Below, in pieces: positions 33,766 to 41,906 of a stretch of DNA of 64,000 bases. The DNA is from Aminipila sp032051575. GTDB lineage: Bacteria > Bacillota > Clostridia > Peptostreptococcales > Anaerovoracaceae. The position numbers and the translations under genes were made by a program. How positions within the stretch are numbered: position 1 is the first letter of the stretch; the number at the start of each line of letters is the position of its first letter. The notes under the pieces were generated by a model that saw only the letters and a program-made list of their open reading frames with translations, made no database searches and was not told the DNA's origin. The stretch covers positions 1-64,000 of the forward strand of contig NZ_DAMBYD010000008.1 in NCBI RefSeq assembly GCF_032051575.1. Direction: 5' to 3'.

Positions 33766-34812
33766 ATGGAAATAAGTGATAGAATAGAATCAGAAACGGA
33801 GGAATTCTCAACATGTCCTTATCCGTGGAGACGGTTTTTTGCAAGAATGTTAGACTTGAGTTTATACGGCTTAATTTGGCATGCTTTCACGGCTTTAGTA
33901 CTTAACTGGAATATACAAAATAATTTCTTTATGAGCTTAGTTAATTCCTTTGTTATGGTTGGAATAATGCTGTTAGTTGAACCATTACTTCTTTCTAAAT
34001 TTGGAGCTACATTAGGTAAATTCGTGTTTGGACTAATTGTTAGAGATTTAGATGGCAGAAGGCTTACATATAAACAAGGCTGGGTTAGAACATTTGGGGT
34101 ATTTAGGAAAGGCATGGGATATAACATACCTTTATATGATCTTCTAATAATGGCAAATTGTTACGATGAATGCAAAACACAAAAATGGCTGACATGGGAA
34201 AAAAACAGTTTATGTACAATAAAAGATAAAAAGTTTAAACGTATTTTAGTCGGTATTGTCATATTTATTTTGATTTGTGGAATGAATGCTCTTGTTATTT
34301 TCCAGGCAGACATGCCATTGCATAAAGGTGATATTACGCCAGAGGAATATTATGAAAATTGTAATGATATTATGTCACAATCAAATGAAGACTATGGCAG
34401 GCACTTGAATGAAAAGGGAAAATGGATTCAAAATGCTAAAAAATCAGATGACTTTTTAGCTGAGGTACCACTCCCAAATTATCAATTGACTGTTAAAGAT
34501 GGAATTGTTACTGGTGTTCGCATAGAACTTGAAACTGATAATGATGTTCGCACCTTTGGATTTTTAAAGCAGAAGGAAGTATCAGTAAAATCATTTTTTG
34601 CAGCACAGAAAAAGATGGATTACTTTCAATTGAAGAAAAGTGGTGTTTTAAATAACATAAGCAATAGGTTTGAAAACTATACATTTACACAAGATGGGTT
34701 TAAGTTTACCAACCAGGTTGAGTTAAAAGGATACGAAATAAAAGATGACTGGATAGAACATACAGGGCATGACTATTATATTCATATGGTATTTACAGTA
34801 GAAAAGTTTTAG
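33766..34812 (+). CDS. RDD family membrane protein
   Basis: A 348-aa protein. Residues ~20-150 are an RDD domain (PWRRFFARMLDLSLYG, Arg-Asp motif, then GATLGKFVFGL and DLDGRRLTYKQGWVRT). A further membrane span (~164-186) and a C-terminal soluble domain of ~150 residues follow. RDD proteins are proposed transporters or ion exchangers; no specific substrate can be inferred. Downstream of the HTH regulator gene. Confidence 0.88.
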   Translation: MEISDRIESETEEFSTCPYPWRRFFARMLDLSLYGLIWHAFTALVLNWNIQNNFFMSLVNSFVMVGIMLLVEPLLLSKFGATLGKFVFGLIVRDLDGRRLTYKQGWVRTFGVFRKGMGYNIPLYDLLIMANCYDECKTQKWLTWEKNSLCTIKDKKFKRILVGIVIFILICGMNALVIFQADMPLHKGDITPEEYYENCNDIMSQSNEDYGRHLNEKGKWIQNAKKSDDFLAEVPLPNYQLTVKDGIVTGVRIELETDNDVRTFGFLKQKEVSVKSFFAAQKKMDYFQLKKSGVLNNISNRFENYTFTQDGFKFTNQVELKGYEIKDDWIEHTGHDYYIHMVFTVEKF

Positions 34813-34853
34813 TCTTGTATGGTAAGTTTTAAATTAGAAAGGATGGAATTATA

Positions 34854-35180
34854 ATGGTTATTGATGGAAATCCAAAAGAAAAAGAATCTATGAAAGCTTT
34901 TCATCAGGGAAATAGAGTGGAAGGTCAGAAATTGCAGGAAGAATTTGTGGCAGAGTTTCGGGAGGAATATAAAGAAAAAGACCATTGCTCGTGTAAAAAA
35001 GCTTGCCAATATCATGGGAATTGCAAAGAATGTGTGGCAATCCACAGGGCACATCAGGAGCATCTGCCAAATTGTATGAGGAAAATGGTAAATCAAAAGA
35101 TTAAGATGCTTTCTGAACTTACCGAGCATACCGTAGCAAATGAAATCGAGCCTCCAAAGGAAGTTTTGAGAAGAGAATAA
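34854..35180 (+). CDS. small Cys-rich protein (DUF6485-like)
   Basis: A 108-aa protein with Cys and His clustered in the middle: DHCSCKKACQYHGNCKECVAIHRAHQ, then LPNC, which matches the layout of DUF6485-type proteins (C-x-C-x3-C-x2-HG-x-C-x2-C). Six Cys and several His suggest a zinc- or cluster-binding site. AGAAAGGATGG precedes the start. Function unknown. Confidence 0.7.
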   Translation: MVIDGNPKEKESMKAFHQGNRVEGQKLQEEFVAEFREEYKEKDHCSCKKACQYHGNCKECVAIHRAHQEHLPNCMRKMVNQKIKMLSELTEHTVANEIEPPKEVLRRE

Positions 35181-35270
35181 AAATATAAAAAGTTTACATT
35201 TGATGCACCAACAGCAGGAGATTACAGTTTCTATTTACATTGTGCATCTTCTGATTCAATTATAATATAA
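35181..35270 (+). pseudogene. 3' shred of an exported β-domain gene
   Basis: Thirty codons ending in TAA read like the last strands of a secreted β-sandwich (KFTFDAPTAGDYSFYLH), with no start or ribosome-binding site. It follows the previous stop codon directly, so a deletion probably joined the two. The stretch from 35271 to 35375 shows no gene. Confidence 0.5.
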
Positions 35271-35375
35271 GGTGTAGTTATAAGATAACTTAAAATAGGG
35301 TTATTCTAAACTGAAAATGACCAACAGAGGGAATAATCATTAGTCGGATAATATACATATGAGGTGGTGAATGTG

Positions 35376-35822
35376 ATGAGCGATATCCAAGAACTGGTTC
35401 ACGGATTAAGAGATAAAAATGCTAAAAATGCATGTCAATGTTTGAAACAGCTTGGGTCTGAAAGTGAAAACACTGATGCTGTTTACGCTTATTTTGATTA
35501 TTTTGCAGAAATGCTGGATGATATCAATTCATATATTAGGACAAGGGGGATTCTTTTAATTGCTGCCAATGCTAAATGGGATAAAGACTATAAAATAGAT
35601 GAAGTCATCGATGTTTATTTAAAGCATATCATTGACGATAAGCCGATTACATCCAGACAGTGTATTAAGGCTTTGCCAGTTATAGCTACATACAAGCCAG
35701 ATTTGATAAATGTTATTTGTGAGGCTTTACGCAAAGCCAATCCACACATTTATAAAAGCAGTATGCAGCCATTGGTTTCCAAAGATATTCAAGAGGCATT
35801 AAAAACTATAGAAAAACTTTAG
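35376..35822 (+). CDS. HEAT-repeat-like helical protein
   Basis: A 148-aa all-helical protein resembling SufBD/HEAT-repeat proteins of Firmicutes (LVHGLRDKNAKNACQCLKQL, IRTRGILLIAANAKWD, ITSRQCIKALPVIATYKPDL). ATG 35376 follows GAGGTGG. These small HEAT proteins are mostly uncharacterised and probably bind proteins. Followed by a decayed chloramphenicol acetyltransferase. Confidence 0.72.
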   Translation: MSDIQELVHGLRDKNAKNACQCLKQLGSESENTDAVYAYFDYFAEMLDDINSYIRTRGILLIAANAKWDKDYKIDEVIDVYLKHIIDDKPITSRQCIKALPVIATYKPDLINVICEALRKANPHIYKSSMQPLVSKDIQEALKTIEKL

Positions 35823-35840
35823 GTATAGGAGGTAATGTAA

Positions 35841-36036
35841 ATGGGAAACTCATATTTCTCATACAAATTCTGGAAGGAAGGACAATGCAACCCCATTATT
35901 TGATTGGGGTAAGTATTATGAGAAGGAAAGGAAAATTTATATGCCCCTTTCAATACAGGTGCACCACTCATTTGTTGATGGAATTCATGTTGGTAGGCTG
36001 GTGGATAAGCTGCAGGGATATTTAAATGAGCTATAA
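35841..36036 (+). pseudogene. cat: remnant of a chloramphenicol acetyltransferase gene (type A)
   Basis: The last ~45 codons of a CatA-type enzyme are plain in frame (FDWGKYYEKE, then IYMPLSIQVHHSFVDGIHVG), including the catalytic HHxxxDG motif and the normal C-terminus LVDKLQGYLNEL. Upstream only a frameshifted, shortened piece remains (ATG 35841 opens 20 codons and stops at 35903). Most of the gene has been lost, so no active enzyme is made. Confidence 0.8.
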
Positions 36037-36050
36037 AAGGAGAACATAAA

Positions 36051-36860
36051 ATGAAAGTTCATCAGATAAGGATAGATTTTAATGTTACAGAGCAAATTAA
36101 ACGCTATGTTCTTGTATATTTGTTAGAAGGCCGCCATTGCTATCTGATTGATTCAGGGGTATATGGCAGTGAGGGTATTATTGAAGCGTATTTAGAATCT
36201 ATTGGAAGAAATACTTCGGAAATAAAAGGAGTTTTTCTGACACATGCTCATCCAGACCATATAGGTACAGCAGCATATTTTAGAGATAAAACGGGTTGTA
36301 AGATATATGCAAGTAAGGGTGAAAAGCAATGGATTGAAGACATAAACTTACAGTATGAGCAGCGACCAATTTCCAATTTTTATAACCTTGCTGGAAAATC
36401 CACAACAGTAGATGTTATTGTTAAGGATGGAGACGTTCTTGATATCGATGAGGAATTGTCTATTAAGGTAATTGGCACAGCCGGACATTCTATAGATGAA
36501 GTATCTTATATGTTTGACCATGTGATTTTTGTCGGGGACAGCATCCCAGTGAAAGGCGATATCCCAATATACGTGGATAAGCAGTTGAGCATTGATAGTT
36601 TAGAGAAATTAAGAGATATAGAAAATGCTGAATGTTACTATCCGGCTTGGGACAGAACATATTTGCGTGAAGAAGCTATGGAGAAAATTCAGATGGGGTT
36701 AGACATTATCCAGATGCTTGAACAATCAACAAATAAAGTGCTTAAGAAAAATCCAAAATTTAGTTTACTAAATATTGTTCAGTTAGTATGTGAAGATTTA
36801 AATATGCCACAATTAATGATGAATCCGTTGTTTGCAAAAACAATACAAAGTCATTTTTAA
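36051..36860 (+). CDS. MBL-fold metallo-hydrolase
   Basis: A 269-aa metallo-β-lactamase-fold enzyme. The metal motif THAHPDHIGTA (HxHxDH) is at ~residues 64-74, followed by GTAGHSIDEVSYMFD and FVGDSIP, which supply the other metal ligands. The C-terminal ~70 residues are helical. Start ATG with AAAGGAG. The family hydrolyses thioesters, lactones and the like; the substrate is unknown. Confidence 0.88.
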   Translation: MKVHQIRIDFNVTEQIKRYVLVYLLEGRHCYLIDSGVYGSEGIIEAYLESIGRNTSEIKGVFLTHAHPDHIGTAAYFRDKTGCKIYASKGEKQWIEDINLQYEQRPISNFYNLAGKSTTVDVIVKDGDVLDIDEELSIKVIGTAGHSIDEVSYMFDHVIFVGDSIPVKGDIPIYVDKQLSIDSLEKLRDIENAECYYPAWDRTYLREEAMEKIQMGLDIIQMLEQSTNKVLKKNPKFSLLNIVQLVCEDLNMPQLMMNPLFAKTIQSHF

Positions 36861-36956
36861 AATAAATGCTACACTGCGTTGCATTTATGATATGGAGTGT
36901 TTCTTGCGTGAAAACTAATGCTTAGATATAGTCAAAGCACATCGAACAATTCGGTG

Positions 36957-37130
36957 TTTTTTACGGTTAGTATGGGGGACAGAAAAGCAGACCACTATTA
37001 TTCTGGAGGGGCTACCACTATTCATCCAAGATGGGAATACGAAGAACAATATGCGGCAGATATTTTTAATATCAAATATCCACGTATGCTAAAAAACAAG
37101 GCTGATTCACAAATAAACGTAAATAATTAA
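36957..37130 (+). pseudogene. 3' fragment of a paralog from the 16884-19681 family, with internal deletion
   Basis: From FFTVSMGDRKADHYYSGG onward the frame copies the tail of member 3, but YEEQYAA is joined directly to ADIFNIKYPRML. About 35 residues in between (the GGLF-to-PYG block) are lost in frame. No 5' part exists upstream. It is followed by the same hairpin and promoter region as member 3, so this is the end of a second, largely deleted copy of the whole locus. Confidence 0.85.
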
Positions 37131-37137
37131 AAATCAA

Positions 37138-37178
37138 ACTAGCAACTTGAAGGTTAAAATATTCGGGTTGCTAGTTCT
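37138..37178 (+). terminator. terminator-like hairpin (copy B)
   Basis: ACTAGCAAC (37138-37146) / GTTGCTAGT (37167-37175), then TCTTTAAT. Nearly identical to copy A at 19728. Confidence 0.65.
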
Positions 37179-37257
37179 TTAATGAAAGTTAAAGATTGGT
37201 TTTGGATTACTAGAAGTTAGTCTTGCATCGAGGAGATTTTAATTTTCTTAGTAAAAG

Positions 37258-37296
37258 TGAAACATTTTCTACTATGTCTAGGTCTTATATACTGTA
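37258..37296 (+). promoter_or_regulatory. ECF-sigma-like promoter of cassette B
   Basis: TGAAAC (37258-37263), 17 bp, GGTCTTATATACTGT (37281-37295), with GTTAGTCTTGCAT at 37216-37228. The leader after it is also conserved with cassette A up to the ribosome-binding site. Confidence 0.6.
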
Positions 37297-37369
37297 TGAT
37301 TGAATAAATGGGAGTATAAACGTTATTATGTTATAGGGAGAATAAAAGGGAAAAAAGAGAGGTTGAAAA

Positions 37370-37894
37370 ATGAAAGATTTAATATTATCCGAAAAAGGAA
37401 AAAAAGTATTAATTATACTATTAATATTTTCTGTAATATATACTAGCTTTGAATTATATTCAATAAAGAAATTTATATATACAGACTATATCATATATTT
37501 TTCTGACACATTACTTTCTTTGAATAAAGAACTTGTTGAAAATAAAGATATGACATCTAATGAGTTTGAAGATATACGTTGTAAATATAGAAACATAGAA
37601 ATGAAAAATAGTTTTTATTTTGACTATTCAACAAAAGATTATAAATTTAGAAAGCTATATCAAAGAGAATTCTTATATTTAGTGCTTTTGGAAAATAATG
37701 ATGAATATACAGAAGAACAAATTGATGCAACAAGAAAATTAGTTAGCCAAATAACAAAAGAAACAATGCAGAATAAACATGTTGTAAAAATAAGAGATGG
37801 TCAAAACACTGTAAAAATTAATAGGGATATATATTTATTATTTCAAGACATTGATTCAACAATATACGAAACAAGAAAAAAAAATCAACTGTGA
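37370..37894 (+). CDS. one-span membrane protein (cassette B, plus-strand gene)
   Basis: A 174-aa protein with a single N-terminal membrane segment (~residues 12-32) and a charged, helical soluble part. AGAGAGGTTG precedes the ATG. It has the position, promoter and leader of the 82-aa gene of cassette A but no obvious sequence similarity beyond the first residues (MK-L--). The 3' end runs into the bidirectional terminator. Perhaps an immunity-type partner of the convergent gene (inference). Confidence 0.65.
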   Translation: MKDLILSEKGKKVLIILLIFSVIYTSFELYSIKKFIYTDYIIYFSDTLLSLNKELVENKDMTSNEFEDIRCKYRNIEMKNSFYFDYSTKDYKFRKLYQREFLYLVLLENNDEYTEEQIDATRKLVSQITKETMQNKHVVKIRDGQNTVKINRDIYLLFQDIDSTIYETRKKNQL

Positions 37895-37911
37895 AAACAG
37901 TTGATTTTTTT
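37876..37911. terminator. bidirectional terminator inside cassette B
   Basis: A-run, TCAACTG / CAGTTGA hairpin, T-run. It overlaps the last codons of the plus-strand gene and differs in sequence from that of cassette A. Confidence 0.88.
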
Positions 37912-37925
37912 CTTGTTGATTACTT

Positions 37926-38309
37926 TTACGCTCTCGGTTTTCTAGTTACTCTATCTAACTTATAAATATAACCTCTCTCGTCACCATGCCAAGTCCCCAC
38001 AACGTATTGGGTAACTGTTACAGCACTACACTCACCAGTACTTAATGATTGAAGAACCCCTGTATAAAAATCTTCTACTTCTTCTAACTCAGAACTAGAC
38101 TCTATCGATACAGCGGCGGAAGCAATACCTACTGGTACACTTGCAAGACCAGCAAGAGTCAAAAGGTAGTTATAACCTGTTTGAGAAAAGCTATTCTGCC
38201 TGTTGTTTACTTCAGTGATTAAAGCGGATACCTTTTTCATATCGGCTCTTGAACCTGTAAACTTTACTGTGTATGTTTTTGTTTTATCTGGATAGTTTGG
38301 TAATCCCAT
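37926..38309 (-). CDS. small protein with hydrophobic core (cassette B, minus-strand gene)
   Basis: A 127-aa protein. A polar, β-like N-terminus (KTYTVKFTG) is followed by a central hydrophobic stretch (~residues 46-70, LLTLAGLASVPVGIASAAV), then an acidic segment and a basic C-terminus. The layout mirrors the cassette A protein at 20239 although the sequences differ. The same 62-bp repeat lies upstream. No signal peptide. Possible membrane-active payload (inference); unknown family. Confidence 0.65.
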   Translation of the reverse strand: MGLPNYPDKTKTYTVKFTGSRADMKKVSALITEVNNRQNSFSQTGYNYLLTLAGLASVPVGIASAAVSIESSSELEEVEDFYTGVLQSLSTGECSAVTVTQYVVGTWHGDERGYIYKLDRVTRKPRA

Positions 38310-38358
38310 AATTTTTTTCCTCTTTCTTTCTTTAAAATTAATAAATTAAAATATTTTG

Positions 38359-38420
38359 TTTGTACTTTAATCGATTGAAAATACATAAATAAAAACGGAA
38401 TTTAAGAGGTAAGTGTAAAC
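38359..38420 (-). repeat. 62-bp perfect repeat (copy B)
   Basis: Identical to 20628-20689 and placed the same way, just upstream of the minus-strand gene. It probably carries the promoter for that gene. Confidence 0.8.
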
Positions 38421-38488
38421 CAAAAATAAAATGTTGAAATTTTTGAAATGAAATAAACTTCCATAAAACCTAGAAGGGAGTTTGTTCA

Positions 38489-39196
38489 TTGTTGTTTTTC
38501 ATTAAATTATGTGACATTATGGAAGAACAAATGTTTGAATCGCCGAGAAGGGAAAAAAATCAAATGAGATTTTCTTTTATTAAAAGCCTTTTTCATGTAG
38601 TAGAGGATATTGGATTTAATGATAATGAAATAGAGGCGGCAGAAAAGAAGTGGGGGATATTGCCTGGAGTCCTTAAGGACTACTATAAGCAACTAGGGAA
38701 GCATGACAGAATTAACAAGTCACAGAATTACCTTCGTGAACCAAAATCACTATATGAGTCAGGTAATTATGTCATATTTTATATAGAAAACCAGGGGGCT
38801 GCAGAGTGGGGCATAAAAATAGAAGATTTATGTAAAGAAGATCCTCCGGTTTATTGTAGACTGGCAGCGGATAAATATGCATTAGAGACAGATAACCTGA
38901 TGGAATTCTTTAACGCAATGACCTTGTTTCAGGCTGCCAGTTGGGGCATGACTTACTCCTGCGAAGAGATATATATGATATCCGAGGAACAGGCTGTAAA
39001 AATCCGAGGAAAGTATAAAAAACTCCCTTTTGAATTACACCAATGGTGTGAGATGAGTTTTTATGCCAATAACGAAGATGAAGTCATTATGCTTATGATA
39101 AATGATGACTATGATCTATTGTATGGTTCAGAGGACGAGGAACATTTTAAGCTGATTGAAGAATTTATAGAGACCATTGAGAAAGACAAATATTAA
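38489..39196 (+). CDS. SMI1/KNR4 (SUKH)-like protein
   Basis: A protein of up to 235 aa. The TTG start at 38489 suits GAAGGGAG at 38472-38480; ATG 38519 is an alternative. NDNEIEAAEKKWGILPGVLKDYYKQLGKH is a SUKH-type N-terminal motif, followed by FYIENQGAAEWGI, the usual central strand of this immunity superfamily. It lies right next to cassette B. Like the protein at 24312 it is probably an immunity protein, here without a visible toxin gene. Confidence 0.78.
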   Translation: MLFFIKLCDIMEEQMFESPRREKNQMRFSFIKSLFHVVEDIGFNDNEIEAAEKKWGILPGVLKDYYKQLGKHDRINKSQNYLREPKSLYESGNYVIFYIENQGAAEWGIKIEDLCKEDPPVYCRLAADKYALETDNLMEFFNAMTLFQAASWGMTYSCEEIYMISEEQAVKIRGKYKKLPFELHQWCEMSFYANNEDEVIMLMINDDYDLLYGSEDEEHFKLIEEFIETIEKDKY

Positions 39197-39270
39197 GTCG
39201 TGGATTATTTATATAATATAAAGCCCAGAGATTGGATTATGGACGAAGAAGAAAAGTAAATGGAGGATTT

Positions 39271-39675
39271 ATGGCAATAGCAAATATTAAAGAAATATTC
39301 CCTTGTGAAGTAGAAAAAGTATGGAATCTTGTTACTTCACTTGACAATTATGCGTGGAGAAGCGATTTAAGCAAGATAGAAAAACTTATTCCAGAGAAAA
39401 AGTTTGTAGAGTATACAAAGGATGGATATGCTACTACTTTTACAATTACAGAAGTTGAACCTATGAAGAGGTATGCGTTTGATATTGAAAATGAAAATAT
39501 GCAAGGACATTGGGTTGGTTTGTTTTCATATGATAATCAAAAAACAAGGGTTGATTTTACGGAGGATATAACGGTTAAGAAAGTATTGATGAAACCTTTT
39601 GTGGGCATATACTTAAGAAAGCAACAAGCAACTTATATGGAAGATTTAAAAAGTGCATTAGGTTATTTAAAGTAA
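39271..39675 (+). CDS. SRPBCC-fold (polyketide cyclase/START-like) protein
   Basis: A 134-aa protein of the SRPBCC superfamily: IKEIFPCEVEKVWNLVTSLDNYAWRSDLSKIE is the typical β-strand/helix opening, and TRVDFTEDITVKK a later strand. It binds an unidentified hydrophobic ligand. ATG 39271 follows TGGAGGA; the frame opens earlier at 39232. Confidence 0.85.
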   Translation: MAIANIKEIFPCEVEKVWNLVTSLDNYAWRSDLSKIEKLIPEKKFVEYTKDGYATTFTITEVEPMKRYAFDIENENMQGHWVGLFSYDNQKTRVDFTEDITVKKVLMKPFVGIYLRKQQATYMEDLKSALGYLK

Positions 39676-39913
39676 AATAAATTTAGAAGGCGAGGACGTA
39701 GGTTAGTTATGATTTACAGTTTCGTCTTTTTTCATATAATAGGAACATTTTTTATTCTTTACAAAAAAGTAATGCAAAACAAAGTGATTTTGTTTATTAT
39801 AGATAGGTAGTATTTAAAAAATCGAAAAAAGTTATTCTAATCAATAGGTTAACGAAAAGCAAACTACAATTGGGCTATGTTAAAAGCAGATAAATTAATG
39901 GAGGAAAAAATAA

Positions 39914-41248
39914 ATGCCTAAAGAAAAAATTATCAATCAAAAAAGTTGGGTTAACCAGTTTTTTAAACTGGACGAATATGGAACTAACGTTAAAACCGAA
40001 ATCATCGCTGGTATTACTACTTTTGTGGCTTCTGTATATATTCTGGCAGTAGTACCAGGCATGCTTAGTGATGCCGGAATGCCTCACATCAGTGCACTTG
40101 CCGCGGTAATTATCAGTACGGCACTTTCAACTATATTGATGGGATTATATGCGAACTTCCCCGTTGTTGTGGCTCCGGGACTGGGATTAAGTGCCTTTTT
40201 TGCATACACCATTTGTGGGTCTATGGGTTTAAACTGGCAGACTGCGTTAGGTGCGGTATTTATTTCAGGCATTGTATTTATTATTTTAACCGTAACGAAA
40301 GTAAGACAATTAATCATTGACAGTGTCCCAGAATGTTTGAAAATATCCATAGGCGTGGGAATCGGTCTTTTCATTGCCTTTATCGGATTTAAAAACGCTG
40401 GAGTGATTGTAGCAGACCCCTCCAACTTCGTGGGATTAGGTGATTTAACAAGTCCGGGAGTTGCTTTATTTTTTATTGGTTTGATTCTAACAAGTTTGTT
40501 TTTTGCAAAAGAAATAAAAGGCGGCCTATTGATTGGCATATTACTGACCACAATTATAGGCATGTTTATGGGAATTACAAAGATTCCTACCGGACTAGGG
40601 GATCTTTTTTCTATCGTACCTCCTATTCCAGAAGATACCTTTGGAAAGCTCAATATTAGAGAAGCTTTTGAATATGGTATTTTCGCAGTAATTTTTACTA
40701 TTACTATTGTAGATTTATTTGACAATATCGGAACTCTGATTGGCGTATCTAGAAAGGCTAAACTGATAGGAGAAGACGGTAAAATTAAAAATCTGGATAA
40801 GGCTTTAATCTGTGACTCTATTGCAACTACAGTTGGATCTGTGCTAGGAACTTCAACTGTAACTACTTATATTGAGAGTGCAACGGGAGTATCTGAAGGA
40901 GGAAGAACAGGACTTACTGCGGTAACCACAGGAGTACTTTACTTGATTACTTTATTTTTTGCGCCGCTTTTCTTATTAATACCTACACAAGCTACTGCTC
41001 CTGTTTTAGTTATTGTTGGTATATTAATGCTAAGTGACGTTAAAATGATTAACTTCTCCGATTTTACAGAAGCGCTTCCTTCTTTTTTAACGATTCTGTT
41101 AATGCCGTTGACTTTTAGCATCGCACAGGGCATCGCTTTTGGGTTTATAAGCTATGCAGTTATAAAACTTTTCACTGGTAAATGGAAAGAAGTACACCCA
41201 GTGATGTATGTTTTAGCAATTTGCTTCGTTGTACATTTTCTGGTTTAA
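39914..41248 (+). CDS. NCS2 family permease, AzgA/PbuG type (hypoxanthine/guanine/adenine)
   Basis: A 444-aa purine permease with 12-14 spans. The opening FKLDEYGTNVKTEIIAGITTFVASVYILAV and the motif GTSTVTTYIESATGVSEGGRTGLTAV are diagnostic for the AzgA-like branch of NCS2. GGAGGAAAA precedes the ATG. I looked for a purine riboswitch in 39676-39913 and did not find one. Confidence 0.93.
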   Translation: MPKEKIINQKSWVNQFFKLDEYGTNVKTEIIAGITTFVASVYILAVVPGMLSDAGMPHISALAAVIISTALSTILMGLYANFPVVVAPGLGLSAFFAYTICGSMGLNWQTALGAVFISGIVFIILTVTKVRQLIIDSVPECLKISIGVGIGLFIAFIGFKNAGVIVADPSNFVGLGDLTSPGVALFFIGLILTSLFFAKEIKGGLLIGILLTTIIGMFMGITKIPTGLGDLFSIVPPIPEDTFGKLNIREAFEYGIFAVIFTITIVDLFDNIGTLIGVSRKAKLIGEDGKIKNLDKALICDSIATTVGSVLGTSTVTTYIESATGVSEGGRTGLTAVTTGVLYLITLFFAPLFLLIPTQATAPVLVIVGILMLSDVKMINFSDFTEALPSFLTILLMPLTFSIAQGIAFGFISYAVIKLFTGKWKEVHPVMYVLAICFVVHFLV

Positions 41249-41302
41249 ACAGGTTAAGATTTAAAATAAACTAATAACAATGAAGTGAAAGAAGGCGTAG
41301 GA

Positions 41303-41905
41303 ATGAACAGAAATATTTCCATTACAATGGCAACTGAGGCAGATGCAGAAGAACTCTTGAAGGTTTACGCTTCCTATGTTACCAATACGGCCATTACTTT
41401 TGAATATGAAATACCGTCTGTAGCTGAATTTTCCCAGAGGATTAGAAACATTTTGCAGAGGTATCCCTATATTGTTGCTGTAGAAGATAATCACATTGTT
41501 GGCTATGCATATGCCTCGGCATTTAAAGAACGTGCAGCATACAGTTGGGCAGTTGAAACTACTGTGTATCTGAAGCAGGATTCCAGAGGCAAGGGCTTAG
41601 GCAGAAAGTTATATGTTGCTTTGGAGGATATCCTTAAGCGTCAGAACATTATCAACTTAAATGCCTGCATTGCATATACAGCTGATGAAGATGCATATCT
41701 CGACAATACAAGTTCTGTCTTTCATGAACATTTAGGATATACAAAAGTAGCTCATTTCACCAAATGCGGTTATAAATTCAGCACTTGGTACGATATGATC
41801 TGGATGGAAAAGATAATTGGAGAGCATTCTGGCAAGCCTGAACCCTTTATTCCAATAACAAAAATTCAAGCAATAAGTAAAAATATTTTGGATGGGGATA
41901 AATAA
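41303..41905 (+). CDS. GNAT N-acetyltransferase, phosphinothricin-acetyltransferase-like
   Basis: A 200-aa acetyltransferase of the PAT/YncA branch: ITFEYEIPSVAEFSQRI, IVGYAYASAFKERAAYSWAVE and DSRGKGLGRKLY are the standard motifs. ATG 41303 fits GAAGG 8 nt upstream; the frame opens at GTG 41285. Such enzymes acetylate methionine sulfone/sulfoximine-like amino acids. First of a run of four plus-strand genes with tight spacing. Confidence 0.9.
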   Translation: MNRNISITMATEADAEELLKVYASYVTNTAITFEYEIPSVAEFSQRIRNILQRYPYIVAVEDNHIVGYAYASAFKERAAYSWAVETTVYLKQDSRGKGLGRKLYVALEDILKRQNIINLNACIAYTADEDAYLDNTSSVFHEHLGYTKVAHFTKCGYKFSTWYDMIWMEKIIGEHSGKPEPFIPITKIQAISKNILDGDK

Positions 41906-41906
41906 A

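Noticed and set aside
39676..39913. Purine riboswitch ahead of the NCS2 permease
   Set aside because: Looked for because such permeases often have one. The conserved three-way-junction sequences are absent.
40084..40725. 213-codon minus-strand frame opposite the NCS2 permease
   Set aside because: Antisense shadow of a recognised permease. No ribosome-binding site or domain.
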